A DNA stretch of 64,000 nt from Phallusia mammillata. Taxonomy: Eukaryota; Chordata; Ascidiacea; Phlebobranchia; Ascidiidae. Position numbers and translations under genes: made by a program. Location: NCBI GenBank assembly GCA_003260075.1, contig QLIY01000463.1, forward strand, positions 54,679 through 118,678, in the 5' to 3' direction. Under the pieces are notes generated by a model. That model saw only the letters and a program-made list of their open reading frames with translations, had not been told where the DNA came from and made no database searches. Positions 37,344 to 50,297 of the stretch are shown here, in pieces (the stretch's first letter is position 1; each line of letters starts with the position of its first letter).

Positions 37344-40300
37344 ATGAAATCATTTGCTCTTGCGGTGTTGGGGACTGCTCTACTATTATTTGAAGGTGAG
37401 TTTTACTACTTTTGTATGGCAGTAAGCAATAACTTTTTTCTGTCTATTCTTTTAACCCCATAGCCGTACTTTAAATGTGGGTACGGGTACTCAGTATGAA
37501 GGTGCCTAATATGAAAAATAACGAAGCATTAAAACAAAGGGAGGTCTAACTCTGCCATGTCTAAAAACTTAACCAGAAGTTGAACCCTATATTTTGTTTA
37601 GCTCTGAACTAAGACAAATAAAACGCTGCCTGTACTATTTTTGTAATCGCCACAAAGAAAAAGTAGCGATTTTAGAAGCACGTACCCGAAGAATACGTGA
37701 GATAACTCTTATAGGGCATAGCAAAATGACAATACGGTCATTTTCAAGCAATGGTCTTTTTGGTAGTATAGTATAGTGATGTACCGAAGTGACGGTTGGC
37801 CGAAATAATTTGGCCATATACGCCGATACCGTGTATAAAATTTGTGCCTAAACTTTTTATGTTGCGAAGTTAAAACATCATAAATCAACTTCGTGTCTAT
37901 AGTAAACTCGAGTCACGTTGTCTGCAAAATGTACGATGTTTTGTTTAGTTCAAGTATTGTAAAATTTGTTTTGGTGTGTCAAAAATAGGCATCAATAACA
38001 TACGGTTAATTTCAATTAAAAACATCTATCGGAACGGGACATTTAGGTTTAGCCTTGTGACCGAATACTATGTTTCGGCCCGTACCCTCCAAGGCAGATT
38101 CGGTACATCACTGTAGTAAATACCAAAGGTATAAAACTTGGTTTACCTACAAAAACCGGGGCGCCGCAGAATAAACGAGAACGTTTCAATGGAATCTTTT
38201 ACACTCGAGAATGTGCTTAACCTAAATATCCAAATCTAGCCCGCCAGTTACAAATTAAGTAAATGCTTGTGAATCGTTATTTGATGATAAGCATGTTTTG
38301 TTAGAGCATCACTTTTAATACTCGGTCCACAACAAAAAACACTAAAACTATTATTCTTGGTTGGTACAAGGATGTCGGTTATAAACTCGGTCCACCCCTA
38401 CCCCATAGTATTGAGATCAACGGTTACAAAAGGCGCACTCATATCCCATATTCGGCCATTGCAAATGGGTTGTTTCTGGTTACAAGGCACCATTACCGCT
38501 TATAATTTGTACAATTGTTTTTATTTAGGATGTTGTTGGCAAGGTATTAAGGCCCTTGAAGTGTTGTAATCACCTTTCTGTTGACAACCCCTAGCTATGA
38601 CTAACAGTTTATGAATAACAGCCCCAAATCATGCGTTAAACGCTACAAACAACCAGTGACGAAATAGGTGGACACATTCAGCTGCATGACGTTTTGAAAG
38701 AAAGATTACACCAGTTCATGTAGGCGTGCGCTACATTTCTATTGCTTGGAAAACAATAGGTTAATCACCAGGAAACGTGTAACTGACCATTTTAATTTAA
38801 TGAAACCTGTATAACTCTGTGTGAGTAATTAAGTCCGTTACATGTATCTGTTGGTATAGGAGTTCGATGGGAGGCAAAAACGGTCAAAACGAGTTTGAAC
38901 TAAACCCACTGAAAATATGACTTTTCTTCGATTTTTTGACTCCCAAAAATCGAAAAAAAAAACTGAAAGGCTGTAGCCTTGATTTTTTCAAAAATCGGGT
39001 TAAATTTTTTTGAAATTTAGGTGTTTTTTTCTTTAATTTTAAATTTCTTTTTTATGCTTTTAGATTCTGGTTTAAACCGATTTGGCAACAGGGCTTACGG
39101 CAAGAATTTGCACAATGTGCGCCAAAATGTGCAGGTCAAAATGTGCAGGTGCCAAAATGTGCAGGTCAAATTGTGCGCACATTTTTCGAAAATGTGCGTA
39201 CAATTTGAAAAACGCTCGCATGCCCGTCTCTGATTTGGAGGTTCGGTAGTAAGCTAAAACTGGCCAGAACAAGTTTGAAACTAGAAATATTTCGGTGAAA
39301 ACTTACTCATAAAAAGATTTTTATTGACCTTCCAAAATCGAAAAATAAGAATGTAGGCTATATCCTAAATAGCTTTTTTTTTCGAAAATCAACCCAAAAT
39401 TTCATATACCCGATTTCGGTTATATTATTGGTTAAAGTAACTACTTATGTACAATGCACGACTTTGAGCTGATCATTTGAAGTTCAGGTCTTTTATTTTG
39501 TTTGGACCTTTTAAAACATAAAAAACTGATCCAGTTTAAAACCCTTTTAGACCCATAACCTTTTCTTAAGTGTTACAATTCCAAACATCTTGATTTGTAC
39601 GACTTTTTAGAATGCAAGGCAGATATGGGAAAACAAAATGAAAGTTGTACCAACTGCCACCAAAACGCTTCTTGCGTAGGCCCCCAGCAATGCTCTTGCA
39701 ATAGTGGACTAACCGGAAACGGCACATATTGTTTTGATCTTGATGAATGTGCTTCTGGAGGATCCTTTTGTGGAATCAACAACACATGTGTGAACACTTA
39801 CGGCAGTTACACTTGCATAAAATGTGTAGAACCGTTTTGTGAAGGAAGCAACACTTTTTCTAACAGTGTGACGTATCCTCCTATAAACTGCGATGGATAT
39901 GTCACATGTAACTGTAGTTTAGATAACGTTACTCAAGCCGTTAAAACAGACCTTTGCACTTCTCCGCTTCTTTACATATATCCATGTACTATGGTGGAAT
40001 ATTGTAAATCCAGTGAAAGCATCCAATGCAACTGCACATTCCACAATGTCACTAATACAGAATTAAGAGATGTCTCTCGAAATCAATCGATTCCTTGCAC
40101 TTTTCTGATTATGCAAGCCAACGCTACAGGCAATCCTCAATGCACCTGTAAACCAGGGTTCAACAAATCAGGAGCAGCGTGCATAGACATAAATGAATGC
40201 TTAACCAATCCGTGCCATGAAAATGCCAAATGCTTTAATATCGATGGCAGTCACCAATGTACATGTGATTCGGGCTATACTGGAAACGGATCATTTTGTA

Positions 40301-43300
40301 CAGATTTTAATGAATGTAACGCAAATCCATGTCACTCAAACGCGTGTTGTAACAATACCGCTGGTGGTTATCAATGTAAATGCCGGCCAGGGTTTTCTGG
40401 TAACGGAACCCACTGCACAGAGATGGAAACTATAAAAGCTACTAATCAGTGTCATACCAACGCAAGCTGCAGCAATACTATAGGAAGCTACCAATGCAGT
40501 TGTAACCATGGGTTTAGTGGAAATGGATTTGGTTGCGAAGATGTAAACGAATGCGTGTTGGGAACCGATAACTGTCATCCAACCCAAGGTCTGTGCACTA
40601 ACCAAGTTGGATCTTTCACTTGTTCATGTAAAGCTGGATATTCTGGCGACGGAGTGACCTGCCAAGGTATGTCTCGTGTTAGGAGTTTGTCAAATCGGGC
40701 AATTTCCCCGACAAATAAAACAAAAAAACATGCTAATGCCAGTCATCAAAATTGGAAAAAATGCAAAAGCGCTAATGGCAGTGGTGGGATTTAAATTTTT
40801 TGTTAGCCGGGTCTATCACAAAAGTCATATTTTTGAGTCGGTTCTGTTACAAAAAGTCCATTGACAGTAACCAATAATGCTAACCGGTTCGCTGATCTCA
40901 TAAAAAGACGATTCTATAATACCGGTGCGAACCGTCTGAACCCCACCACTGGATAATGGTTATTCACATCCAAAACAACGCTAAACAATGGCAAAATGTG
41001 TGTAAAATATTTGCGATGCCGGCTGTGTTGCAGTAATTGACCAGTGCGCCGCAACGACCAACGATTGTGACAATAATGCACAATGCAACATGACGGGAAA
41101 TAGTTACAAATGTAAATGCAATGCGGGATTCCACGGAGATGGAAAAACATGTAAAAGTAAGTTTGGTTTGGTAAACATATTTATGACAAATTACAAAACC
41201 AAAGTATATACTACTATCACTTCATATTATGCTTATCAGCACCGATGGCAAGTATACTGTAAATGTTGTTAGGAGTCTACTATAGGGTTACCAGACGTCC
41301 GGAATTACCCGGACATGTCCGAAATTTTGTCGTATAATCTGTGTCCGGAAATAATTTTCAAAAACATTACGTGTCCGGAATGTTAACGTCTAGCGGTCTA
41401 CTTACAGCAGTTTTCAAAATTTTACGTTATTACTGTTGTCGTACATTCGTGCAAAACAATGCGTCTTGAAGGCTTACAATATACCCGTTAAAAGGACCGG
41501 ATGTTGTAAAACTTTATGTTTTGTAATTTATTCGAAAACAAAGCTGAGCTTTTTTATATGGTAACCCTAGTCTACTACTAACACACGATTGCTATAATCA
41601 ATATGCTGAAATAAGCAGATCAAATTCACACTACAAGTGCAAGAACTAAAAAGTATCGTCGTAACTGAAATTTGTATTTTATTTGCTCTGTTTTAAATTT
41701 TACAGAACTTTTTCTCCGCGAATTCGGACAAAACATCACTTCGACCTCTTTAAATCAAATGCAATTGAAAATCGAGCTTTCCAAATCTCTCCTTTCGGCT
41801 TTTCAGTACCAGAACGGCAACGTAAAACAAATCCTTATCGTCAACATCAGCGGGTCCTATGTGCAGTAAGTACAACGTTCAAGATTCACTATTATGAAGT
41901 AAATTCAACCTAACTGCAATAAACACTTCTAGATATTATGTCCAATATGTCAATGGACCACAGGTGGATTCACTTTTTCTCGACAGCTACGTGAAGTATG
42001 AAAGGACCAAGCCAATATCGCTTCTCAGTGGCTTGCCTCAAACATGTAAGTTTTTTCAACGTTAGTTGTAGACAAAAAGCAGAAATAAATACTGTTTATT
42101 TTTTTCTAGCTTTTTGTAAACAAATCTCTATCGGTGGTTACACTTTCCCAAAGATTTCCGTAAACAAGTTAAGCTACTCCACGGAAATGTGCCCTAGAGG
42201 TAAGCGGTTGCCTATTGGCAACAATTTTGTGTCTAAAGCCAAATTAACAATAAAGATATTTTAAAAATGTAAGGTGCACCCATTATGACTTTTCTTAGAC
42301 TGGATGTTGGCACAATTCACGTTGGGAGTGTCTCTTAAGGTTTAAAGAGCTATCAAAAACGAAATAATAAAAACCTTTACGTCCAAACAAAAACAGCGAA
42401 AAAAATCGCTTATGTTTAAATATGTAAATATTTCGTTATAGTGGTTATGTCTAATTATTTTGTTATTCCGTCATAATATTAGTGATTGAACTGGTGTTGT
42501 ATAGGTTATTTCCAGGCATCTCTTCGCTGCATACCACTGGTAATGAATACAGTTAATGGTGTACTGCATACTTCACAATTCGACGCAAATGGCGTGGTTT
42601 CAGTTTCGTGTGAAGACCAGATTAAAGATATCAAAGTAAGTTCTGATAGTTAACCATACTTGTAAATTTCGCTACTACGGAAATTGTACTTCAATTGGGT
42701 ATTCGCCTATGTGTGTAACATTTTCTTACGTTCAAAACAACATAATCACAAAAGGTTGCCTTACCAGAGTCGGGATTTGGGCCGGGCTTTCATTGTCAAT
42801 TTTTATAGGCCTTTTAAGCAAACATTAGGGTCTAAATACAGCAGTAAAAAACTCATGCAGCGCATGAGACAATTGCGGTTATACCTAAGCCCAAGAACAG
42901 CAAATATTTAACAAAAAAATATGTTTGATTCTCTATTGTATTGTTTTACTAATGGTTTGCTAGGAATTATCTTTGTTGGCGCTTGTAAGACAACAGAATA
43001 TTTATATAAAATCGTACAGGACTGCCAGCACTTAATAATAAAATCATTTTGTCAGATCAACGTCTCTTCACCTACTCAGGAATCAGTTGAGCAGGCAGCA
43101 AGCAGTCTTCAAATTATTACGTCTGGAGATACGCCGCTATCAAAAGAAGAAGTTGAGCAGTCATTTACAGTCATTACTTCAATAAGTACAGCTGTTGAGA
43201 CCGGTGCTGTAATGGTTAGTTTTTGGTTTATTTTAATTCGTTAAATAACGTATAGGCTATAGTTTGTACTAAAGACTAAATATTCGGTTTTTCTTTTTTT

Positions 43301-46300
43301 TCGGCCGAATAGTTTATTTTTAAAAAGTTTCGGTATCGGTCAAATGTTTGTTGCGATTCGGCAAAAAACGATTATTTTTACGAAAGCGTAAAACTGCTTA
43401 TAATGCCACACAATATTTTAAACTATTCGTATGCGCCATGACTAAAATCGTGTATAACCATATGCTGTGAGTTAACAGCCAGTGAATATGAGATATTTTC
43501 TGCCAGTTTTTTAATCTTACATGCATGCAGTGAACATTGTTTCGACCCAGATCTCACCAGTGGTGGGATTCGAAATGTTTGTTAGCCGTTTCTATCACAA
43601 AAGTCATATTCTTCAGCCGGTTCTGTTCCATTGACAGTAACCAGTAATGCTGACCGGTTCGCTGATCTCATAAAATTTAGTGGGACGGTTCTATAGAACC
43701 GGTGCGAACCGGCTGAATCCCACCACTGACCATGTGCACTGTCTGCAGCCTATTTGTCATGTAATAGCTCCATGCTTTTATGTTAATCTTTGAAGGTATC
43801 GGAGTCTCTTTTGGTTAACGTCGTTGTGGCAACGGCGCACGTCGCTCATTCTATTGATGAACAGCAAACGTCAAATCAAACCACCACGATTGGCGCGAAC
43901 CAAACTTCAATGGCTGCAGCAGTTGTCAAATCTCTAAATCTTCTCGCCCACGGAATTGTTTTCGACAATACGTCTATTGCTGTGTTTGAAATTAAAACTA
44001 AATATATTGTTATAAAGGTGAGTGCTTATACTCACATAATGTTTTGTTATTTGTTGTATTTGTCGACAATCTTGCGTAGATCTACACAGGAACTCAGAGC
44101 ACACACGGTTTGCTAAATTTCGATGGAGGGCGTAAAGAGCGTAGCTATTAAAAAAACGGTTAAACTGGGATAGGGTTAGGGACTTAATTTAATATAGACA
44201 ACTAGGTTTTTAGGTTAATTTTATTGCTATTATTATTATGAAACCTTAGACTAACCCAAATAGCCCTAACCGTGAGCATTTTTTTACACAAGCTGCATTT
44301 AAAATATTTGTGTTTGCCACGTCGGAATTTAGCAAACCTGCGTGCAGTGTGTTCCTGTGTTAGTAGTTTTACTAAAGTCTTGTGCTGGTTTCTAATCACG
44401 TATCGGCCACTTGTGTGACCCTGAGTAACTAGTTTAACAAGCGGCACCAGCTAAAATAAATTAAAGCCTACAAATACTTGCTTTAAATAGAAAAATCAAT
44501 AGTAAAAGTGTGTTGGCTTCTTGCGTCACTATTAGCTGTAGAATTCCACAGTATTACAAATGTGGTCAAGAGTATAAGCCCAGCTTATGTTGCACAAAAA
44601 GTTCAGCATTCTGTCAAATCTATCTTGTATAGGTGGAGGAACACGCCAAAAGCGATAAACCAAAGAATGTTTGGTTTGCACCTGAAGAGGACGATATAGA
44701 AGGAACCGGTGGCAACGTTTTTCCTGTGAATATTTCAATTCCAAGCTCCGTGGTTTCCCAAGCATACAGTGACACAAATAAGTCGAAGTTGCGAACGGTG
44801 TTTTTCTTGCATAAAGGAGACGCACTTTTTCCATCGAGAAGAAAAGTTGACTTTGTGAGTTCCTTTAAAACGCATTGTAGCTTTTTAGGATCAATGTTGC
44901 TTTGTAGGTCAACGAATTTTACGAATTGGCCGAAACAGGCAAATGAAGGCTTATAGACCGGATTTGAACCTTAATAAACTCACACTTTTTTGCAGTATGA
45001 TAAAAAAAGTTTTGTGCTTTTTTATTCGTGTTGAACGTGTAATCTTAAACATGTTCTAAACCAAAAACAGCAACAAAAAGTTAGCTTTTTCCTATTTTGG
45101 TGAAGACACAATCACAATATCACACATTTTAAGATAATCTCTGCTGAGGTCGGAAGTAATTCAACACTCACCAACTTAAACCCTCCAGTATCGATCTTGA
45201 ACGCCAACGAAAACAGACGATACGGTGAAACGAAAGCGATAAATAGATTAAAGGTAAATTAAAAGGTAAATTGTGTTTAAAAAGCATGATCGCTTTGCAT
45301 GTGTGTTTAGGGTGTTTTTCTTTTTTTCTTTTGTAAACGAAATTTTAGCCTGAATACATCATCATAATAGATTTATATTTGATTATGTTTGACCAATTTC
45401 ACCACTTCCAGACAACACGGTCAAACCAGTAAATACGAAGTCAACCACTATACGTTGTTAAGAACCGCCAGCTTTCTTAAAAACTATTTGATTTATTTGC
45501 AAAACCACTATAGGTTTTAATTTATTTTAAAGGTCTCGAGGGTGAGACAGCAGTGTACATTTTGGGACTTTAACACGGCAAGTTGGAAAACGGATGGATG
45601 TGGTCTCGATAGCAGCTCACAGCCACCAGTCTGCAAATGTAACCACCTCACAAATTTTGCTCTGATTGTGGTAAGTGATTAACATCCTTGTGTTAGTAGA
45701 CTTATCGTTGCACAAAACGTGAATGATTAAAGGATCTACGCAACTGTTTTAATACTTTATACTGCAAAAAGTACGCCTTATACTGAAGCTAGTCTACACT
45801 TCACAAATTTTGTACATTTCATAAAGTCAAACTAAACGTCTTACAGCGCTACTCAACGGCAACTGACTTTTCATCAGTGGTGGAACTGATTAATTTTATG
45901 TTTTTGCAGTCGACTGTCGAAGTGCCAGCAGACGTTGCACTATCTTATATCAGTGACATCGGTTGCGGAATTTCACTTGTCGGCTTTTTTCTAACGATCG
46001 TACTTCACATACTTAATCGGTGAGTAACTAAAATGGTATTAAGAAGCTTCGCAGCCTGCGGTGATATCGATAAACGCTGGATTTAAAAAAAAAACATTTA
46101 AAAAAAACATTTTCTAAAATTTGCCCACCTAAAATTATTGTTTATTTGGCCAATGAAAAAAGTTTGAGTCCAACGTTTTTTATCGTTTAGTGCAGATCGT
46201 TGTTAAGTATAATGTCGTATTTAAATTTTGACTGAAATTTTGGAAGGGCATTGTTTATTAGATTATTACCCCAAAACATGTGTTATATGTATTATACATG

Positions 46301-49300
46301 AAATATCACTTGGCGTAAAACTTTGAATTACCCCCCCCCCATAGGCACCGCCACGTGGTTTCGTACCAGGTGTTCATACTCCGCGCGTCCACACTGGGCA
46401 AAAAAGGTCGTTCACACTGGACGGTTTTCGCGACTAGGCATCGCGTTTTTGGCTGGTGTGGACGGCAGGGTTTGACGTCTGGAGACGAGGTTCGCGATGA
46501 GAGAAAAGTGTGGTTTCAAACCTGATGTTGTTGAAAAAAAACAAAAAAACTCACTACTATCGCTAGTTTTATTTGATTTTCGGCAATGGCAGATTAGAGT
46601 TTAACTAAACTATGCAGGTCATGTTTGAAAAAGTTACTTTTTCAGTTTGTAGACTTTATTTGCATGCATTTCAGTTTCATAAAAAGGATGGATTTAAGTG
46701 GAAAGTTTTTAAGTGTAAATATAGTTTGGATTCTTGCTAAACGAAAACGCAGACGTGTACAGCTCAATCAAGATTTCCTTTTTAACTCATTGAGTTACAC
46801 ATGTCAACCTAATTGGCATTTGTACATCTGCAAAAAACAAACACACACTGTAACATCTAATGCACTTGTAAAAGCCCTTGTCCAACAACATTGTATATAG
46901 GCTACTGTGCCAGACTCCAATACTTGCGGTTGTGTCAGTGGTCTGTCACACAATTGATGGCATCTAACAAGTCAAAGTGGTTTGCAATGGAGTTTGGCAT
47001 AGGTATGTCTGAAGATTGACCTGTTTTTCCCAATTTAGCCTATCCTTATATTTTAAATAGTCCCGACGAAGTTGTTGCATTTTTTTGACAGGAAAGTGCA
47101 TTCCTGCTGGGTAGACCCAATGCAATTTTTTGAAACACTTCCTTATGGCTCTTTGCCGTTGAAATCAAGAGCTGAACTTCCTCCGCACTCCAAAGTTTAA
47201 TCAATTTTGTGACTTCTTCTTCAGACCATAGTATTCCTCGTTCACTCATTTTAGGCACGCAAACGTACACTATAGTTAACAAAAATAGGCAGCACCCATA
47301 AACCAACGTACAAACCGCTGTATTCGGTTTTGCGCCTTGCGTCGTTCAGAAACGGTTTTCGGACCTTACGTCGTTCAGACACGGGTTTCACGACCACGTT
47401 TAGGTGCGAAACCACCTCTTTTCGTACCAGGTTTCTGGAGGTGACGTTTCGTTCACACTACCAAAAGGTTTCCCCCCCCCCCCCCTAGTAGCGAAAACCT
47501 ACCGCGGTGCCCGAGTGTGAACGCAGCCTAAGGAATAACGTTTACCAAAAATATGCATTCAAAATAATGACCTAAACTTTCGAAATAGTATTTCATAAAA
47601 AATACGAGATATTTAAATTATTAAAACCACAGCAGTCTACTTAAACTTACAACTGTGCAGGGAACTACTCAAGAAGCTGCCGAATCAAATAAACCTACAC
47701 GTTTTCTGCAACTTATTGGTAGCTTATCTTGTTTTTCTGGTTGGCATTGAGGCAACACATTCACCCGCAGCCTGTACAGCTGTCGCTGTAATCATGCAGT
47801 TCACCTTTTTGTCCAGCTGGATGTGGATGGCAGTGTATAGCAACAAGTTGTATGGAGCATTCGTAAAAGTAAGTCTGTGAGTCGTCTACGCCTTGTCCAA
47901 TAGTAAAGTTGTTTATTACGAATGTCTGCTTGCTTGCGCCGTCTAACGGATTAAAATAATCCAAGCATTTACGTTTTTTAGAAGTTTTTGACAGTGATGT
48001 TGAATCAACTATGCGGCCTGTATGCAGTGGTAGAGCTACTAACGTAAGAACTCACAGTAGAAAAGGTTTGCTAAATACCGACAGAGGGCGTAAATAGCGT
48101 AGTTATGTAAAATAACAGTGATACTTGAATGGACTAAATTTAACATAAATAACTGGGCTTTTATTTTTATTATGAAACCTTAGAACAACCCCAATAGCCT
48201 TAACCGTCAGTATTTTTTACACAAATTGCATTTGAAGTATTTGCGTGCGCCACCTACCGGAAATTAGCAAACCTAGCTACTGGTGGTTCATACGTTAGTA
48301 GCTCCAACGTATACAGTAGTTAAAACGTTACAATTTAAAGTTAGAAAACATATAATCTGCCTGACCTTCTTTCTCAAATATTTAAGTTTCAAAAATAACA
48401 AGAGTTAAAAAGCATTAATGACGATAAACATAAAACGATTTATTATACATTCAACAAGTTTCCTTCTCAAACATTCCAAAAACATATCTGGCAGGTTTTT
48501 CATTCGAACAACAAAAACTATTTGATCAAGGCTTGTCTTTTTGCCTACGGTGTGCCATTGCTGATAACAGTGATAAATCTAAGCATCACGCTCGGATATT
48601 TTGACAAACTGCAACGCAACCCGGACTTCTATGACCAAGGTAACCAACATTGAAACACCCAATATCCAACTTGCGATTGATGGCTCGCCTGCTGTGTCCT
48701 TTATTCCAAGATACATTAGAATCCTGATTTTATAGTCTCTTGTATGTCGAATTTTTACATAGGCCTACATTTTTACTTTAACATTTTTTTCAAATAGAGT
48801 CAGAATAACTAATTGGGATAAAATCTGAAAAAATCAAAAAATCGCGTACCACAATCATGTTGTTTACAATTTACAGACTTAAAGTTTTCCTGAAACTAAC
48901 CCTATCTGATACGTTACATGCAATTTTGCTGACAGCCGACAATGTAGGCTACACTGTTTCGACCTCTAAGATCAGTGTATGGCCGTACTAGTAGGCTAGT
49001 AGGCTTATAGTCAGAACACCCCACTCTCACAGGCTGAAACCCATGCCTCATTACATCTCTTAGCTGCAACATCTGGGCATAATGTACCACCATAACATAT
49101 AATTGTATTGGTACATGACTTCTATTTTGCTGCCGGATTTTAAAACATGTGTCCTTTTTAAGACAATCCTGAATATTTGAGATCAACGTATCGGGCTGAA
49201 AACATGTGTTGGCTTCAGAAGCATTCTCTTTACTTTGGTTTTCTCCTTATTGTTGGATTGGTTTTCATCAACAACGTCGTCGTTTTCGTGCTAGTGCTGA

Positions 49301-50297
49301 GAAAAGTGATCTTTAAGCGAGAAAAGGTACGCTGTTCTAAAATGCACTTCACGCTGTTTATTTATTCGACTTTCTTTAAACATAAATTATTGTTGCCTGC
49401 TTTTTAATTGGCGCAACAGGTAGCGATCTGTATGACACTATAGAGTGGTAAGATGGTGACTTTAATGTAGTTCAATCAGGTTACTTTAGGTCAAGTTTCC
49501 AGCACAGTGTAACACAAATAGTCGACACAAGATTACAACCCAAAACCTTGTTCTAAACACTCGGGCAACGTATAACTATTTAGTAACTTACATGTTTTGT
49601 CTTAGATTCAGTCAACAGCTGCAGATCAAAGCAAACTTAACCAACTGGTCATGGCAATCTCTCTTTCGTTCACCCTTGGTCTAACCTGGGTCTTTGGGTT
49701 CCTTATGTTGCTGTCAACTGATGAAACATACAATCTAGTTTTGAGTTGGTTCTTCGCCTTGTTCAATGCTTTTCAGGTAGCCTACTATTGGATGACCTCA
49801 ATATAACGGTTAAAATAAGACATTAAAATAAGACAAGTCTTGCTTTGGCACAAGACAAACATAGCCTATACCTTAGGCTTATAGCCTATATGTTTCATTT
49901 TTAAAGTTACTAATGCGCCTATGTTTGCTAAGTTCAAACAATCAAAAGTTTATATACACCTCCGAAAATGCTTTGGTTTTTTTCTTTTCAATTTATTTTT
50001 GTTGGCCAGATTTGAAAAACTATAGCTGGCTACACTTTTTCTTTGCTACGTAAATTTTCAAAAAATCTGTTCTTTTTGTTGCAGGGAGTATTTGTTTTCT
50101 ACATCACGTGCGTGAAAAGAAAGGACATGCTTCACTTTTGGTGGAATCCTACCCGAAACAAAATTCGGTGGTTGATGGGAAGAGTCAACGACGCATTGGG
50201 ACGTGAATCTTCCACATACGACATCTCAATTACCATGACAACACAAAGCACTGAAGCATCCACCGTTAATACTGGACACACCATATCCAGCGCATAA
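37344..50297 (+). CDS. Adhesion GPCR with EGF-like repeats, GAIN/GPS and 7TM
   Basis: Eighteen exons in frame, about 1210 residues: 37344-37395, 39611-40666, 41034-41156, 41706-41865, 41933-42045, 42110-42199, 42505-42635, 43020-43214, 43796-44017, 44633-44854, 45134-45253, 45533-45670, 45910-46019, 47661-47868, 48495-48639, 49163-49326, 49606-49776, 50085-50297. Exon 1 is a signal peptide (MKSFALAVLGTALLLFE). Exons 2-3 hold about seven EGF-like modules, several of the calcium-binding DxNEC type, and an unusual Cys-rich spacer (about residues 95-200). Exons 4-7 may form a SEA-like domain. The GAIN domain ends in a GPS (CTFWDFNTASW ... CKCNHLTNFAL) with an intact HL/T cleavage site, so self-cleavage is expected. 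Exons 13-18 give a B2-type 7TM. It resembles EGF-bearing ADGRE/ADGRL-type receptors; the ligand is unknown. Confidence 0.9.
37774..38113. mobile_element. hAT-like MITE in intron 1 of the adhesion GPCR
   Basis: Left end TAGTGATGTACCGAA and right end TTCGGTACATCACTG are inverted repeats over 14 bases. The 340-bp element is noncoding. The target duplication is unclear (TAGTA shared on both sides). Confidence 0.75.
39122..39176. repeat. Short tandem array of AAAATGTGCAGGT units
   Basis: Three to four imperfect copies of a 13-18 bp unit containing AAAATGTGCAGGT, in the large first intron of the adhesion GPCR. Confidence 0.7.
40779..40951. mobile_element. hAT-like MITE (GGTGGGATTC family)
   Basis: Runs from CAGTGGTGGGATT to CCCCACCACTG. 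Flanking 8-mers GCTAATGG and GATAATGG agree at 7 of 8. It sits in intron 2 of the adhesion GPCR. Confidence 0.85.
41283..41569. mobile_element. hAT-like MITE with perfect 8-bp target duplication
   Basis: Ends TAGGGTTACCA and TGGTAACCCTA are exact inverted repeats; both flanks (41275-41282 and 41570-41577) read GTCTACTA. The interior has repeated GTCCGGAA motifs. It is 287 bp, in intron 3 of the adhesion GPCR. Confidence 0.92.
43558..43728. mobile_element. hAT-like MITE (GGTGGGATTC family)
   Basis: Begins CAGTGGTGGGATTC and ends GAATCCCACCACTG, exact inverted repeats. No matching 8-bp flank was found. It is 171 bp, in intron 8 of the adhesion GPCR. Confidence 0.85.
44107..44338. mobile_element. 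MITE, GGTTTGCTAAAT family, copy 1
   Basis: Left GGTTTGCTAAATTTCG and right CGGAATTTAGCAAACC are near-perfect inverted repeats. It shares interior sequence with 48065-48273. Located in intron 9 of the adhesion GPCR. Confidence 0.8.
46331..47530. mobile_element. PIF/Harbinger-like element, decayed, with Myb/SANT relic
   Basis: A minus-strand frame from the ATG at 47249 reads GILWSEEEVTKLIKLW then SHKEVFQKIA, the start of the Myb/SANT-like protein that accompanies Harbinger transposases. The frame then shifts: the next helix (KKMQQLRRDYLKYK) is found one frame over near 47045-47090, so the gene is broken. The right end, read on the minus strand, starts AGGCTGCGTTCACACT, a common Harbinger terminus, and GTTCACACT-type motifs recur near both ends. 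The left end is lost at a C10 joint (46331-46340); another C15 run lies at 47472-47486. No transposase was seen. It lies in intron 13 of the adhesion GPCR. Confidence 0.6.
48065..48273. mobile_element. MITE, GGTTTGCTAAAT family, copy 2
   Basis: Begins GGTTTGCTAAATACCG and ends CCGGAAATTAGCAAACC. Similar throughout to 44107-44338. Located in intron 14 of the adhesion GPCR. Confidence 0.8.

Noticed and set aside
46625-46900. 91-codon frame inside the Harbinger-like element
   Set aside because: No transposase motif or other domain; probably chance within decayed DNA.
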